Shown: positions 8,150-17,253 of the stretch, one piece after another | How positions within the stretch are numbered: position 1 is the stretch's first letter | Layout of the letters: every line of letters begins with the position of its first letter | NCBI GenBank assembly: GCA_024231975.1 | Contig: JAAEQB010000015.1 | Location: 1 to 24,875 of the forward strand | DNA: 24,875 nt | Source of the DNA: Allobosea sp. | GTDB lineage: Bacteria; Pseudomonadota; Alphaproteobacteria; Rhizobiales; Beijerinckiaceae | Direction: 5' to 3' | The notes under the pieces: generated by a model | What the model was told of the DNA's origin: nothing | Seen by the model: only the letters and a program-made list of their open reading frames with translations | The model's database searches: none | Made by a program: the position numbers and the translations under genes

Positions 8150-11100
8150 ATGGCGCAGGACGATCCTTTCACCATCGACCTCTTCGGCAACACGGCTCTG
8201 TCGTCGGGGCTTGGTCTCGGCGTTACGGCGTTCGCCGGCGACTTCACGGTGGAGTCCAATGACGACGACGATCCCGAGCCGCCGAAACCCGCGCCGGCTG
8301 GGGCGAGGCAGGCGCTTGCTCCTTCGGTTTCGACCGAGGAGCGCTTGCGCGGCAGCAATTTCTATCTCGCCGGCGACCGCGCCCTGGCTGAGGGCTGGAA
8401 GGCGCGTGCCCGCGACAACATCGCGGCGATCCGATTGGCTGTCGAGATCGCGGCGGAGGATCGGCATGCGACGGCAGAGGAACAGGCGAGCCTGATCCGC
8501 TTCACCGGCTTCGCCGCGTCCGATCTCGCCAACGGCGTCTTTCGCCGGCCCGGCGAGACCACCTTCCGCAAGAGTTGGGAGGAACTCGGCGCCGAGCTGC
8601 AAGATGCGGTTAGTGAGATCGACTACGCCTCGCTCGCCCGCTGTACGCAATACGCCCATTTCACCCCCGAATTCATCATCCGGGCGATCTGGGCGGGGCT
8701 GCAGCGTCTCGGCTGGCGCGGCGGTCGCGTGCTCGAGCCCGGCATCGGCACGGGACTTTTCCCGGCGCTGATGCCGGAAGCCTTGCGCGACCTGTCCCAT
8801 ATCACCGGCGTCGAGCTCGATCCGGTGACCGTGAGGATCGCGCGCCTGCTCCAGCCGCGGGCCCGGATCATTGATGGCGACTTCGCCCGCACTGAACTGC
8901 CGGCCGCCTTCGATCTCGCGATCGGCAATCCGCCCTTCTCCGATCGCACGGTGCGCTCGGACCGCGCTTATCGTTCGCTGGGTTTGCGGCTGCACGACTA
9001 TTTTCTGGCGCGCTCGGTCGACCTGCTGAAGCCAGGCGCCCTCGCCGTCTTCGTCACGAGCTCTGGCACGATGGACAAAGCCGACGCGACGGCGCGGAAG
9101 CATATCGCGAAATCCGCGGACCTGATCGCCGCGATCCGCCTGCCGGAAGGCAGCTTTCGAGCTGACGCCGGCACGGACGTCGTCGTCGACATCCTCTTCT
9201 TCCGCAAGCGCAAGCCCGCGGAAGCGGATGGCGATCTCGCCTGGCTCGATCTCGACGAGGTGCAGCCGGCGAGCGAGGACGGGGGCGCCATTCGCGTCAA
9301 TCGCTGGTTCGCCCAGCATCCGGAATTCGTGCTCGGCACGCATGCGCTGACTTCGGGGCCTTTTGGCGAGACCTATACCTGCCTTCCGCGCCCCGGCGAG
9401 GATCTCGCCGCAGTGCTGGGTGCAGCCATCCTGTTCCTTCCGGAAGCCCTCTATGACGGCGAGCCGAGCGAGATCGATTTCGATCTGGCGGATGCCGACG
9501 ATCGCGATGATGCCAGCTCGGCCGCCGGACGACATATCCGCGAAGGCAGCTTCTTCGTCGACAACGCCCGCGGCCTCATGCAGCTCATCGATGGCACGCC
9601 CGTCGCGGTGCAGATCCGCAAGGGCCGTAGTGCCGAGGGTATCCCCGAAAAGCACGTCAGGATCATTCGCAAGCTGATCCCGATCCGGGATGCCGTCCGC
9701 GAGGTGCTCAAATGTCAGGAGCAAGATCGGCCCTGGAAGGACGCACAGGTGCGTCTGCGGATCGCCTGGTCGAGCTTCGTCCGCGACTTCGGTCCGATCA
9801 ATCACACGACCGTGTCGGTCACGGAGGACGAGGTTAGCGGCGAGCTCCGCGAGATTCATCGCCGGCCAAACCTGCAACCCTTTCTCGACGATCCCGACTG
9901 CTGGCTCGTTGCCTCGATCGAAACCTACGATCTCGATACCGACACGGCGAAGCCCGGGCCGATCTTCTCGGAGCGCGTGATCGCGCCGCCGGCGGCGCCC
10001 GTCATCACCTCGGCGGCCGACGCGCTCGCTGTCGTGCTCAACGAACGCGGCCGCGTCGATCTCGAGCATATCTCCGAGCTGCTGCATCAGGACGTCGCCG
10101 GCGTGATCGCGGAACTCGGCGATGCGATCTTCCAGAACCCCACCGATGGGGCCTGGCAGACGGCGGATGCCTATCTCTCTGGTCCGGTCCGCGACAAGCT
10201 GAAGGCGGCCGAAGCCGCCGCGGCGCTCGATCCCACCTTCGAGCGGAATGTCCGCGCACTGGTCGACGTCCAGCCGGCCGATCTCGGACCATCGGAAATC
10301 ACCGCACGGCTCGGCGCGCCATGGATTCCGGCGGCCGATGTCGTCGCTTTCGTCAAGGAGACGATGGGCGCGGAGATCGGCATCCACCATATGCCGGAAC
10401 TGGCCTCATGGACTGTCGAGGGGCGTCAGCTCGGCTGGATGGCGACGGGCACCTCTGAATGGGGCACGGATCGGCGCCATGCCGGCGAATTGCTCGCCGA
10501 CGCGCTCAACAGCCGCGTGCCGCAGATATTCGACACGGTGAAGGACGGCGACAGCGAGCGCCGCGTGCTCAATGTCGTCGATACGGAGGCCGCGAAGGAG
10601 AAGCTCTCCAAGATCAAGACCGCGTTCCAGGCCTGGGTCTGGTCCGACCCCGATCGCACCGATCGCCTAGCCCGGATCTACAACGATCGCTTCAACAACA
10701 TCGCGCCGCGAAAATTCGACGGCTCGCATCTGAAGCTTCCGGGCGCCTCTGGCGCCTTCATTCTTTATGGGCACCAGAAGCGCGGCATCTGGCGCATCAT
10801 CGCGGCGGGCTCGACCTATCTCGCTCATGCCGTCGGCGCCGGCAAGACGATGACGGTTGCCGCCGCCATCATGGAGCAGCGTCGCCTCGGCCTGATCGCC
10901 AAGGCGATGCTCGTTGTTCCCGGTCACTGCCTGGCGCAGGCGGCGCGCGAGTTCCTGGCGCTCTATCCGTCCGCCCGGATTCTCGTCGCCGACGAGACGA
11001 ACTTCACCAAGGATAAAAGGGCGCGTTTCCTGTCGCGCGCCGCGACCGCGACCTGGGACGCGATCATCATCACGCATTCGGCGTTCCGCTTCATCGGCGT

Positions 11101-13243
11101 GCCCTCGGCCTTCGAGCAGCAGATGATCCAGGATGAGCTTGAGCTCTTCGAGAGCTTGCTCACCAAGGTCGAAAGCGATGACCGCGTCTCGCGCAAGCGG
11201 CTCGAGCGCCTCAAAGAAGGGCTGAAGGAGCGGCTGGAGGCGCTCGCGACGCGGAAGGACGATCTCCTGACCATTGCGGAGATCGGCGTCGATCAGATCA
11301 TCGTCGACGAAGCCCAGGAGTTTCGGAAGCTCTCCTTCGCGACCAACATGTCGACGTTGAAGGGCGTGGATCCGAACGGCTCGCAGCGCGCCTGGGATCT
11401 CTATGTGAAGTCGCGTTTCATCGAAACGAAGAACCCGGGCCGGGCGCTCGTGCTCGCCTCGGGCACGCCGATCACCAACACGCTCGGTGAGATGTTCAGC
11501 GTTCAGCGGCTGATGGACCATGCGGCGCTGATGCAGCGGGGTCTGCACGAGTTCGATGCCTGGGCCTCCACCTTCGGCGACACCACCACCGAGCTCGAAT
11601 TGCAGCCCTCCGGCAAATACAAGCCGGTCTCCCGCTTCGCCAGTTTCGTCAATGTGCCGGAGCTGATCGCGATGTTCCGCTCCTTCGCCGACGTCGTGAT
11701 GCCGGAAGACCTGCGGCGATATGTGAAAGTGCCGGCGATCTCGACCGGCCGGCGTCAAATCGTCACCGCCAAGCCGACGGCCGCGTTCAAGCGCTATCAG
11801 CTTCAGCTCGACGCCCGGATCAAGGCCATCGAGCAGCGCGATCGGCCGCCGGAGCCCGGCGACGACATTCTGCTCTCGGTCATTACCGATGGTCGGCATG
11901 CCGCGATCGATCTGCGCCTGGTCGATGCCGACAACGACAATGAGCCCGACAACAAGCTCAACCGGATGATCGACACCGTCTTCCGCATCTGGCGGGAGAC
12001 GGAGGAGAGCACCTATGTTCAGCCGGACGGCAAGCCCTATGAGCTACCGGGCGCGACGCAGATGATCTTCTCCGATCTCGGCACGATCAGCGCCGAGAAG
12101 ACCAGGGGCTTCTCCGCCTATCGCTGGGTCCGCGACGAGCTCGTTCGCCGCGGCGTGCCGGCGGCCGAAATCGCCTTCATGCAGGACTACCGGAAATCCG
12201 AGGCGAAGCAGCGGCTCTTCGGCGATATCCGCTCCGGCCGCGTCCGCGTCGTCATCGGTTCGTCCGAGACGATGGGGACCGGGGTCAACGTGCAGCTTCG
12301 GCTGAAGGCGCTCCACCATCTCGACGTGCCCTGGCTTCCGTCGCAAATCGAGCAGCGCGAAGGCCGAATCGTCCGGCAGGGCAATCAGCATGACGAGGTC
12401 GACATCTATGCCTATGCCACCGAGGGCTCACTCGATGCGACGATGTGGCAGAACAACGAACGCAAGGCCCGCTTCATCGCCGCGGCGCTCTCCGGCGACA
12501 CCTCGATCCGTCGGCTCGAGGATCTCGGCGAGGGGCAGGCCAACCAGTTCGCCATGGCCAAGGCGATCGCCTCCGGCGACCAGCGTCTCATGCAGAAGGC
12601 CGGGTTGGAAGCCGACTTGGCCCGGCTGGAGCGTCTTCGCGCAGCTCATATCGACGACCAGCATGCGGTGCGCCGGCAGATCCGCGACGCGGATCGCGAC
12701 ATCGACGTCTCGACCCGTCGCATCGCCGAGATCGGCGAGGACATCGAGCGCCTTGTTCCGACCGCCGGCGAGGCCTTCGCGATGCGCGTCACCGACATGC
12801 AGTTCACTGAGCGCAAAGAGGCAGGCAGGGCGCTGATGAAGGAGATTCTGACGCTCGTGCAGCTTCAGCACGAGGGCGAGGCGATCATCGCCTCAATCGG
12901 TGGCTTCGATCTCGCCTATTCCGGCGAGCGCCTCAGTCGCGACGGCTATCACTTCAGGACCATATTGCTGCGGACGAATTCCGAACAGGAGATCAACCTG
13001 CCCATGACGGTGACGCCGCTCGGCGCCATCGCACGCCTCGAACATGCGCTCGATGAGTTCGAGATCGAGCAGGAGCGCTATAGCCAGCGCCTTGCGGATG
13101 CGCGGCGCCGGCTCGCTTCCTATCAGTCACGCGGGGAGGGGGAATTCGCCTTCGCTGATGAGCTCGCCGAGAAGCGCCGCCAGCTCATCGAGATCGAGCG
13201 GGCCCTTGCCGCTGATATCGACGGCATCCAGAGCGCTGCCTAG
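8150..13243 (+). CDS. Fused adenine-type DNA methylase and SF2 helicase (DarB-like)
   Basis: This 1697-residue protein has an N-terminal class I methyltransferase with SAM-binding motif I VLEPGIGTGLF (194-204) and the N6-adenine-type catalytic NPPF (260-263). The second half is a superfamily-2 helicase/ATPase: Walker A VGAGKT (895-900), Walker B DEAQ (1053-1056), SGTPITN motif III (from 1104) and motif VI QREGRIVRQGN (1402-1412). A coiled-coil-rich C-terminus follows. Such N12-class methylase/helicase fusions occur on plasmids, ICEs and phages; P1 DarB has the same combination and protects DNA from type I restriction. The start at 8150 is chosen because AGGAG (8137-8141) sits 8 nt upstream, and it removes 11 residues from the longest ORF. 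It may act in anti-restriction or in processing of incoming element DNA. The target sequence cannot be predicted. Confidence 0.88.
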   Translation: MAQDDPFTIDLFGNTALSSGLGLGVTAFAGDFTVESNDDDDPEPPKPAPAGARQALAPSVSTEERLRGSNFYLAGDRALAEGWKARARDNIAAIRLAVEIAAEDRHATAEEQASLIRFTGFAASDLANGVFRRPGETTFRKSWEELGAELQDAVSEIDYASLARCTQYAHFTPEFIIRAIWAGLQRLGWRGGRVLEPGIGTGLFPALMPEALRDLSHITGVELDPVTVRIARLLQPRARIIDGDFARTELPAAFDLAIGNPPFSDRTVRSDRAYRSLGLRLHDYFLARSVDLLKPGALAVFVTSSGTMDKADATARKHIAKSADLIAAIRLPEGSFRADAGTDVVVDILFFRKRKPAEADGDLAWLDLDEVQPASEDGGAIRVNRWFAQHPEFVLGTHALTSGPFGETYTCLPRPGEDLAAVLGAAILFLPEALYDGEPSEIDFDLADADDRDDASSAAGRHIREGSFFVDNARGLMQLIDGTPVAVQIRKGRSAEGIPEKHVRIIRKLIPIRDAVREVLKCQEQDRPWKDAQVRLRIAWSSFVRDFGPINHTTVSVTEDEVSGELREIHRRPNLQPFLDDPDCWLVASIETYDLDTDTAKPGPIFSERVIAPPAAPVITSAADALAVVLNERGRVDLEHISELLHQDVAGVIAELGDAIFQNPTDGAWQTADAYLSGPVRDKLKAAEAAAALDPTFERNVRALVDVQPADLGPSEITARLGAPWIPAADVVAFVKETMGAEIGIHHMPELASWTVEGRQLGWMATGTSEWGTDRRHAGELLADALNSRVPQIFDTVKDGDSERRVLNVVDTEAAKEKLSKIKTAFQAWVWSDPDRTDRLARIYNDRFNNIAPRKFDGSHLKLPGASGAFILYGHQKRGIWRIIAAGSTYLAHAVGAGKTMTVAAAIMEQRRLGLIAKAMLVVPGHCLAQAAREFLALYPSARILVADETNFTKDKRARFLSRAATATWDAIIITHSAFRFIGVPSAFEQQMIQDELELFESLLTKVESDDRVSRKRLERLKEGLKERLEALATRKDDLLTIAEIGVDQIIVDEAQEFRKLSFATNMSTLKGVDPNGSQRAWDLYVKSRFIETKNPGRALVLASGTPITNTLGEMFSVQRLMDHAALMQRGLHEFDAWASTFGDTTTELELQPSGKYKPVSRFASFVNVPELIAMFRSFADVVMPEDLRRYVKVPAISTGRRQIVTAKPTAAFKRYQLQLDARIKAIEQRDRPPEPGDDILLSVITDGRHAAIDLRLVDADNDNEPDNKLNRMIDTVFRIWRETEESTYVQPDGKPYELPGATQMIFSDLGTISAEKTRGFSAYRWVRDELVRRGVPAAEIAFMQDYRKSEAKQRLFGDIRSGRVRVVIGSSETMGTGVNVQLRLKALHHLDVPWLPSQIEQREGRIVRQGNQHDEVDIYAYATEGSLDATMWQNNERKARFIAAALSGDTSIRRLEDLGEGQANQFAMAKAIASGDQRLMQKAGLEADLARLERLRAAHIDDQHAVRRQIRDADRDIDVSTRRIAEIGEDIERLVPTAGEAFAMRVTDMQFTERKEAGRALMKEILTLVQLQHEGEAIIASIGGFDLAYSGERLSRDGYHFRTILLRTNSEQEINLPMTVTPLGAIARLEHALDEFEIEQERYSQRLADARRRLASYQSRGEGEFAFADELAEKRRQLIEIERALAADIDGIQSAA

Positions 13244-13244
13244 C

Positions 13245-13298
13245 CGATCGCGCGGCGTCGAGCGCCTTACATGCGCGACGCCGCCAGTCGCGCGATCG
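13245..13298. terminator. Nested inverted repeats between convergent genes
   Basis: GCGGCGTCG (13252-13260) pairs perfectly with CGACGCCGC (13276-13284). An outer pair, CGATCGCGCG (13245-13254) and CGCGCGATCG (13289-13298), overlaps it and would compete. It spans the 23-nt gap between the convergent methylase-helicase and exported-protein genes, covering the end of the latter. It could stop transcription from both sides, but there is no T-tract. Confidence 0.35.
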
Positions 13299-13776
13299 CG
13301 ACGGTTCCGTCGTATCCGACGCCGTTCGTCGTGATCGTGATGTTGTCTTTGCCCTTGAAGGCATAGACCGCGTAGTAGGCGGTCTCGTTCTGTCCGAGCT
13401 TTAATCCCCAGGCACTGTCCCCGATGCCGGGCACAGCGACGAGTTCGCCGGGCTTGCCCTTGGCCTTCTCACCTTCGATCATCTGATCGAAATAGGCTCG
13501 TTCCGCCCCGGCCGGAACGCCATGGCTCTCCCCCGCAAAAAACATGACGCTGGCATAGGCGTTTGCCTTGCCGCCTTTCCAGGAACAGAGGTTGGCGCTC
13601 GTCTCTTTGATCAGTGCTGGCGCACCGACGAATGTCGCCATCTCGGCAGCAGTGACCTTCTGGCAGGCGATGACATTCGGGTTGACGGCCGCCCGCGGCT
13701 GCGCCGCACCATCCCCTGCCCACGCCGCCGTGACCATTCCCAGCGCCAGAATTGTCGCTCCGATGGTGGTCCGCAC
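13267..13776 (-). CDS. Small exported protein, two-cysteine (DUF3558-like layout)
   Basis: The 169-residue product starts with a GTG at 13776, preceded by GGAAGGAAG and a 3-nt gap; upstream in-frame codons lack such a site. The N-terminus (VRTTIGATILALGMVTAAWAG) is a clear Sec signal peptide, probably cleaved after AWA. The mature part has a cysteine in IACQKVTAAEM and another in NLCSWKGG, about 28 residues apart, and a GIGDSAWG motif. This C...C-W arrangement with a GIGD turn resembles DUF3558-type and related periplasmic proteins, but the assignment is tentative. It is the only complete gene I accept on the minus strand, faces the methylase-helicase convergently, and interrupts a run of cytoplasmic plasmid genes, so it is probably an inserted cargo gene. 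No lipobox is seen. Confidence 0.75.
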   Translation of the reverse strand: MRTTIGATILALGMVTAAWAGDGAAQPRAAVNPNVIACQKVTAAEMATFVGAPALIKETSANLCSWKGGKANAYASVMFFAGESHGVPAGAERAYFDQMIEGEKAKGKPGELVAVPGIGDSAWGLKLGQNETAYYAVYAFKGKDNITITTNGVGYDGTVAIARLAASRM

Positions 13777-14122
13777 GATCTTCCTTCCTTCAGGTCGCCG
13801 GGCCGCCCGCCAGCTCATCGCGATGTTCGCGATCAATGCCGGCAAGAACATGGTCGGTGGTGGAGGGAGGAGGAGAGAGGGAGGAAGAACTGGGTTGCTC
13901 GCAGACCGGCCGGGCCGCTGCCGCTTGCGCTCAACCGCGCCGCTCGCGATCCCATCCCGTCGTTCTTCGCAGGGCTGTCAGCCCCGCTCGTCCGGCCGGG
14001 CAGGGACGCTCCGCCGCAGGTGCTCCGGCCCGCCCGCTCCGCGGGCCGGGAGGTGTCTTCGGGAAGAAGACGGAAGAGGACCGGCGAAGGGCCGCGTCCG
14101 CAACCTCTGACGGAGCATGACC
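13777..14122. other. Divergent intergenic region with purine-rich tract and hairpins
   Basis: About 346 nt lies between the divergently oriented exported-protein gene and the ParB-N gene. A G/A-only tract occurs near 13857-13890. It is followed by the TTCGC-hairpin leader (13966-13994), a 9-bp stem CCGGCCCGC/GCGGGCCGG (14025-14049) and GTCTTC/GAAGAC (14055-14071). No ORF here is convincing. Promoters for both genes should lie here. Confidence 0.5.
13966..14071 (+). promoter_or_regulatory. Structured leader upstream of ParB-N gene
   Basis: TTCGC (13966-13970) precedes the hairpin GGGCT-GTC-AGCCC (13972-13984) and then GCTCGTCCG (13986-13994). The same flanks and nearly the same hairpin occur at 19312-19341. 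Two further stems, CCGGCCCGC/GCGGGCCGG and GTCTTC/GAAGAC, follow before the start codon. The element is about 50-155 nt upstream of the gene. Confidence 0.5.
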
Positions 14123-15808
14123 ATGCATCTTACCAAAGTCGATCCGCGCGCGTTGAAGGACAATCCCGATCGCTCGCGCCAGACAAAATCCTCACCACAG
14201 GCCGACGCGTTGCTGCTGGCGACGATCAAGGCGGTCGGCGTCGTGCAGCCGCCCGTCATCGCGCCCGAAACGGGCGGCGGCAACGGCTTCATCATCGACT
14301 CCGGTCACCGGCGCGTCAAACAGGCGATCGCCGCGGGCCTCGAAGAGATCGATGTCATCGTCGTCGAGGCCTCCAATGACAACGGCGCCATGCGCTCGAT
14401 GGTCGAGAACCTCGCCCGCGAGGCCCTCAACCCCGTCGACCAGTGGCGTGCGATCGAGCGCCTTGTCGCGCTCGGTTGGACCGAGGAGGCGATCGCCGTC
14501 GCGCTCGCATTGCCCGTGCGCCAGATCAAGAAGCTGCGCCTGCTCGCCAACGTTCTGCCCGCGATGCTCGACCAGATGGCCAAGGGCGATATGCCTGACG
14601 AGCGTCAGCTTCGGACAATCGCCGCGGCCGCGCTCGATGAGCAGAAGGAGGTCTGGAAGAAGCACAAGCCGTCCAAGGGTGACCCGCAGGTGTCGTGGTG
14701 GAGCGTCGCCCAGGCGCTGCAGAAGAAGCGCATGTATGCCCGTGATGGCAGCTTCGGCGATGATCTCGCCCAGGCCTACGGCATCGAATGGGCGGAGGAC
14801 CTGTTCGCGCCGGGCGATCAGGACAATCGCTATACCACCAATGTCGAGGCCTTCCTCGGCGCCCAGCAGGAATGGATGACCAATAACCTCCCCAAGAAGG
14901 GGATCATCACCGAGGTCAACAGCTGGGGCCAGGCCGAATTGCCCAAGAAGGCCGAGCGCGTTCACGGCAAGCCGGCCAAGGGCGATTGCACGGCGATGTA
15001 TCTCGATCGCGAAGGCCGGGTTCAGACCGTGCATTACCGCATGCCTGACGTGAAGAAGTCGAAGGGGAATTCGACCGATGGCTCCGAGGGCGCGGAGGAC
15101 GGTGATGTCGGGTCCGTCGCCAGGCCTCGTCCCGACGTCACCCGCAGGGGCATCGAGATGATCGGCGACTATCGCACCGATGCGCTGCATGAGGCGCTCG
15201 GCCGCGCGCCGATCGAGGATGACACGCTGATGGCGCTGTTGATCCTCGCCTTCACCGGCCAGAACGTCTCGGTCACGACGGGTGCCGGCGGTGTCTACTA
15301 CGGGCACAGCCGGCTGGCGCGGCATGTGGTGGCGCTGTTCGACGCTGAAGGTCATCTCGCCTGCGATATGGACACGCTGCGCGTCGCGGCCCGCTCCATG
15401 CTGATCGAGGTCCTCTCGTGTCGGGAGAACGCGACCAAGAGCGGCATCGTTGCTCGCGTCGCCGGCGAGACGATCGGCGCGAATGCGTTCTTGCCCAACA
15501 TGGGCACGGATGATTTCCTGTCGAGCCTGTCGCGCCCGGCGCTGGAGGCGTCCTGCAAGGACACCCCGGTGCTGCCCCGCCAGCGCGTGCGGGACACCCG
15601 CGCGGCGCTCGTCGAGCATTACAAGGAGGGACATTTCGTCCATTCCGCGGCGCGCTTCGCGCCGGACGTGGCCGAGCTCTCCAAGTGGCTTTCGTCCAAC
15701 ACCGTCGCCGCCAATGACGACGAGGAGGGTGAGCAGGCTGCCGACGAGGCGATGGGCGAGGATCAGGCTGATCGGGAGCCCGGCGAATTCCTCGACGCCG
15801 CCGAGTAG
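14123..15808 (+). CDS. ParB N-terminal domain protein
   Basis: This 561-residue protein has an N-terminal ParB/Srx-type nuclease-CTPase fold: VDPRALKDNPDRSR, VVQPPVIAP, and the DSGHRR box at 59-64. These are followed by the ENLAREALNPVDQWRAI helix (from residue 95) and a KorB/ParB-like HTH (WTEEAIAVALALPVRQIKKL). It is longer than chromosomal ParB (~300 residues). The C-terminal half has alternating charged segments and an acidic tail, as in plasmid and ICE ParB-N proteins of unknown role. No parA is adjacent, so a classical partition role is unproven; it could be a regulator or a DNA-cleaving ParB relative. The ATG at 14123 is preferred over 14117 because GGAG (14112-14115) is 7 nt upstream of it. 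A strong terminator follows. Confidence 0.87.
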   Translation: MHLTKVDPRALKDNPDRSRQTKSSPQADALLLATIKAVGVVQPPVIAPETGGGNGFIIDSGHRRVKQAIAAGLEEIDVIVVEASNDNGAMRSMVENLAREALNPVDQWRAIERLVALGWTEEAIAVALALPVRQIKKLRLLANVLPAMLDQMAKGDMPDERQLRTIAAAALDEQKEVWKKHKPSKGDPQVSWWSVAQALQKKRMYARDGSFGDDLAQAYGIEWAEDLFAPGDQDNRYTTNVEAFLGAQQEWMTNNLPKKGIITEVNSWGQAELPKKAERVHGKPAKGDCTAMYLDREGRVQTVHYRMPDVKKSKGNSTDGSEGAEDGDVGSVARPRPDVTRRGIEMIGDYRTDALHEALGRAPIEDDTLMALLILAFTGQNVSVTTGAGGVYYGHSRLARHVVALFDAEGHLACDMDTLRVAARSMLIEVLSCRENATKSGIVARVAGETIGANAFLPNMGTDDFLSSLSRPALEASCKDTPVLPRQRVRDTRAALVEHYKEGHFVHSAARFAPDVAELSKWLSSNTVAANDDEEGEQAADEAMGEDQADREPGEFLDAAE

Positions 15809-15840
15809 CTGCGCCTCGCCATCCTCTTCCGAACGATACC

Positions 15841-15875
15841 CCGCCGCCGGCCATGCCGGCGGCGGTTTCGTTTTC
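15841..15875 (+). terminator. Intrinsic terminator
   Basis: CCGCCGCCGGC (15841-15851), loop CAT, and GCCGGCGGCGG (15855-15865) form a perfect 11-bp GC stem followed immediately by TTTCGTTTTC. It sits 32 nt after the ParB-N stop and 23 nt before the next gene ends its leader. This is the clearest rho-independent terminator in the window. Confidence 0.85.
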
Positions 15876-15898
15876 ACACCACGCTCACGAGGTCTTCC

Positions 15899-16372
15899 AT
15901 GTCAGCGCACACCATCTTCGACAACGCACCAATCGGGTCGATCGTCGCCTGGTCGGATGGCACGCCGCGGCCGCCGAACCGCCATCGCAAGAAGCTCTCC
16001 GCCTGGCAGAGCAACAACAGCCGAGGCCGCCTGATCCAGAAGCAGAGCACGCGAAGCGTCGGCAACGTCACGCTTTCGGCGAGCTTCTCTCAGCACGAGG
16101 CGGATTTCGGGGCGGGCGGCGTCATCGCCATCCGCATTCATCGCTCCTTCTCGTTGGAATCGCGGTTGCAGTTCACCATCCTCGACCGGCCGGCGATCGG
16201 TTCGATGCGTGTGTTCAGCCATGCCGGTCCCGAGGCTGAGCTCGTGCATCTGGCCGCGCATCGCGTTGCCGCCGAGGAATGGCTGTCGCGACACGGCGAT
16301 CCCGGCGGTGTGATCGAAGAGGTTACCGCCGACGAGGTCGGCGCCGATATCGTCGAGGGGAGGGCAGCATGA
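15899..16372 (+). CDS. Conserved hypothetical protein of alphaproteobacterial mobile elements
   Basis: This 157-residue protein has no recognised domain. The N-terminus (HTIFDNAPIGSIVAWSDGT, PRPPNRHRKKLSAW) and a central basic segment are followed by a likely beta-rich region (VIAIRIHRSFS, LQFTILDRPAIGSMRV) and a helical acidic C-terminus (AELVHLAAHRVAAEEWL). I recall similar proteins next to ParB-N and DUF7007 genes on rhizobial plasmids and ICEs, but no function is known. It begins shortly after the ParB-N terminator, and its stop codon overlaps the next start (ATGA at 16369-16372), showing translational coupling. Confidence 0.75.
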   Translation: MSAHTIFDNAPIGSIVAWSDGTPRPPNRHRKKLSAWQSNNSRGRLIQKQSTRSVGNVTLSASFSQHEADFGAGGVIAIRIHRSFSLESRLQFTILDRPAIGSMRVFSHAGPEAELVHLAAHRVAAEEWLSRHGDPGGVIEEVTADEVGADIVEGRAA

Positions 16373-17253
16373 ACGCCTCTCCCTCCGAGAACCCGGCATC
16401 CGGCACTGAGGCTTTCCCTCCGGTCGAATTCGATCGATCCAGCGAGGGCTTCCCGATCGCGCGCGTCGGCGACAACGCCTTCGCGATGCTGCCGGGATCC
16501 AACGATCGGCATTATCTCGCATCGGGCTGGCGGATCAGTCGGCCGCTTGCCGAATGGCGTCGGTCGGACTTCTACGGCCATGACGGGGAGCTCTCCGACG
16601 AGGCGGCGTTTCGCGCCAGGGTCGCGGAGAACGCCGAGCACCAGCGCGAGCGTAAGGCGCTCGGCCGTCGCGAGGTTCATTCCCGCGCCCACACGCCCTG
16701 GGGCACGTCGCAGGGGGCGACGATCTATGCCGAGGGCGTCATCTGCCATTCGACGGCGGGACATGGCGGCTTCCACCTGTCGGCCGAGCGCAACCGCAGA
16801 GTTCACCCGACGCTGCGGGTGCCCGGCGGCTACTATGAGGAGGATGAAGCCTGGTCGATCGTCGCGATCACATTCCCGGATCTGTTCAGCAGCTTCGAGC
16901 GACGCTGCGCCGAGAAGACCTTGAAAGATAGCTGGCCCGACGCCTGGGAGGCGATCTTCGGCGTGGTGCTGGGTCCGGGAGAATCCCACGAAAGGGATCG
17001 CCGCGCTTTCGAGCGCGAGCATGCCACGGACTGGATCGTCGTGTCGGCCATCATGTCGAGCCGGAAGAGGGGCTTCGTCGAATGCGTCGCGACGCTCGGT
17101 GGCAGGCACAGGCTCGGTGCGGAAGAACGGCGCTTTCTGGTTCCCTCCGATGAATACAAGGTCGGCCGCTTCGGCTTCGTCATCGATCCCGGCCGGCATG
17201 GCGTCTATTGCGGGCCATCGGATTTCGTCGGCTGGCAGGGGAGGACGCCGTGA
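16369..17253 (+). CDS. DUF7007-like protein
   Basis: This 294-residue protein starts at an ATG overlapping the previous stop, after a GGGGAGGG ribosome-binding site. An in-frame extension back to 16279 is arginine-rich shadow sequence and was dropped. Recognisable blocks are FAMLPGSNDRHYLASGWRI, the HTPWGTSQGATIYAEGVI block, HSTAGHGGFHLS, PGGYYEEDEAWSIVAI and WPDAWEAIFG. They match what I recall as DUF7007 from plasmids and ICEs. No catalytic motif is assured; the conserved HSTAGHGG histidines could be functional. Its stop overlaps the next gene's GTG. Confidence 0.75.
   Translation: MNASPSENPASGTEAFPPVEFDRSSEGFPIARVGDNAFAMLPGSNDRHYLASGWRISRPLAEWRRSDFYGHDGELSDEAAFRARVAENAEHQRERKALGRREVHSRAHTPWGTSQGATIYAEGVICHSTAGHGGFHLSAERNRRVHPTLRVPGGYYEEDEAWSIVAITFPDLFSSFERRCAEKTLKDSWPDAWEAIFGVVLGPGESHERDRRAFEREHATDWIVVSAIMSSRKRGFVECVATLGGRHRLGAEERRFLVPSDEYKVGRFGFVIDPGRHGVYCGPSDFVGWQGRTP

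Noticed and set aside
8054..10390. 778-codon minus-strand ORF opposite the methylase-helicase
   Set aside because: It is an antisense shadow of a GC-rich gene; its sequence has no family motifs, while the plus strand has all methylase motifs.
13857..13890. Purine-only tract considered as part of a coding region or triplex element
   Set aside because: No ORF uses it convincingly, and a short G/A tract alone is weak evidence for a defined function.
14192..15877. 561-codon minus-strand ORF opposite ParB-N
   Set aside because: Shadow frame; the plus strand carries the DSGHRR box and the ParB helix, and this frame would include the terminator.
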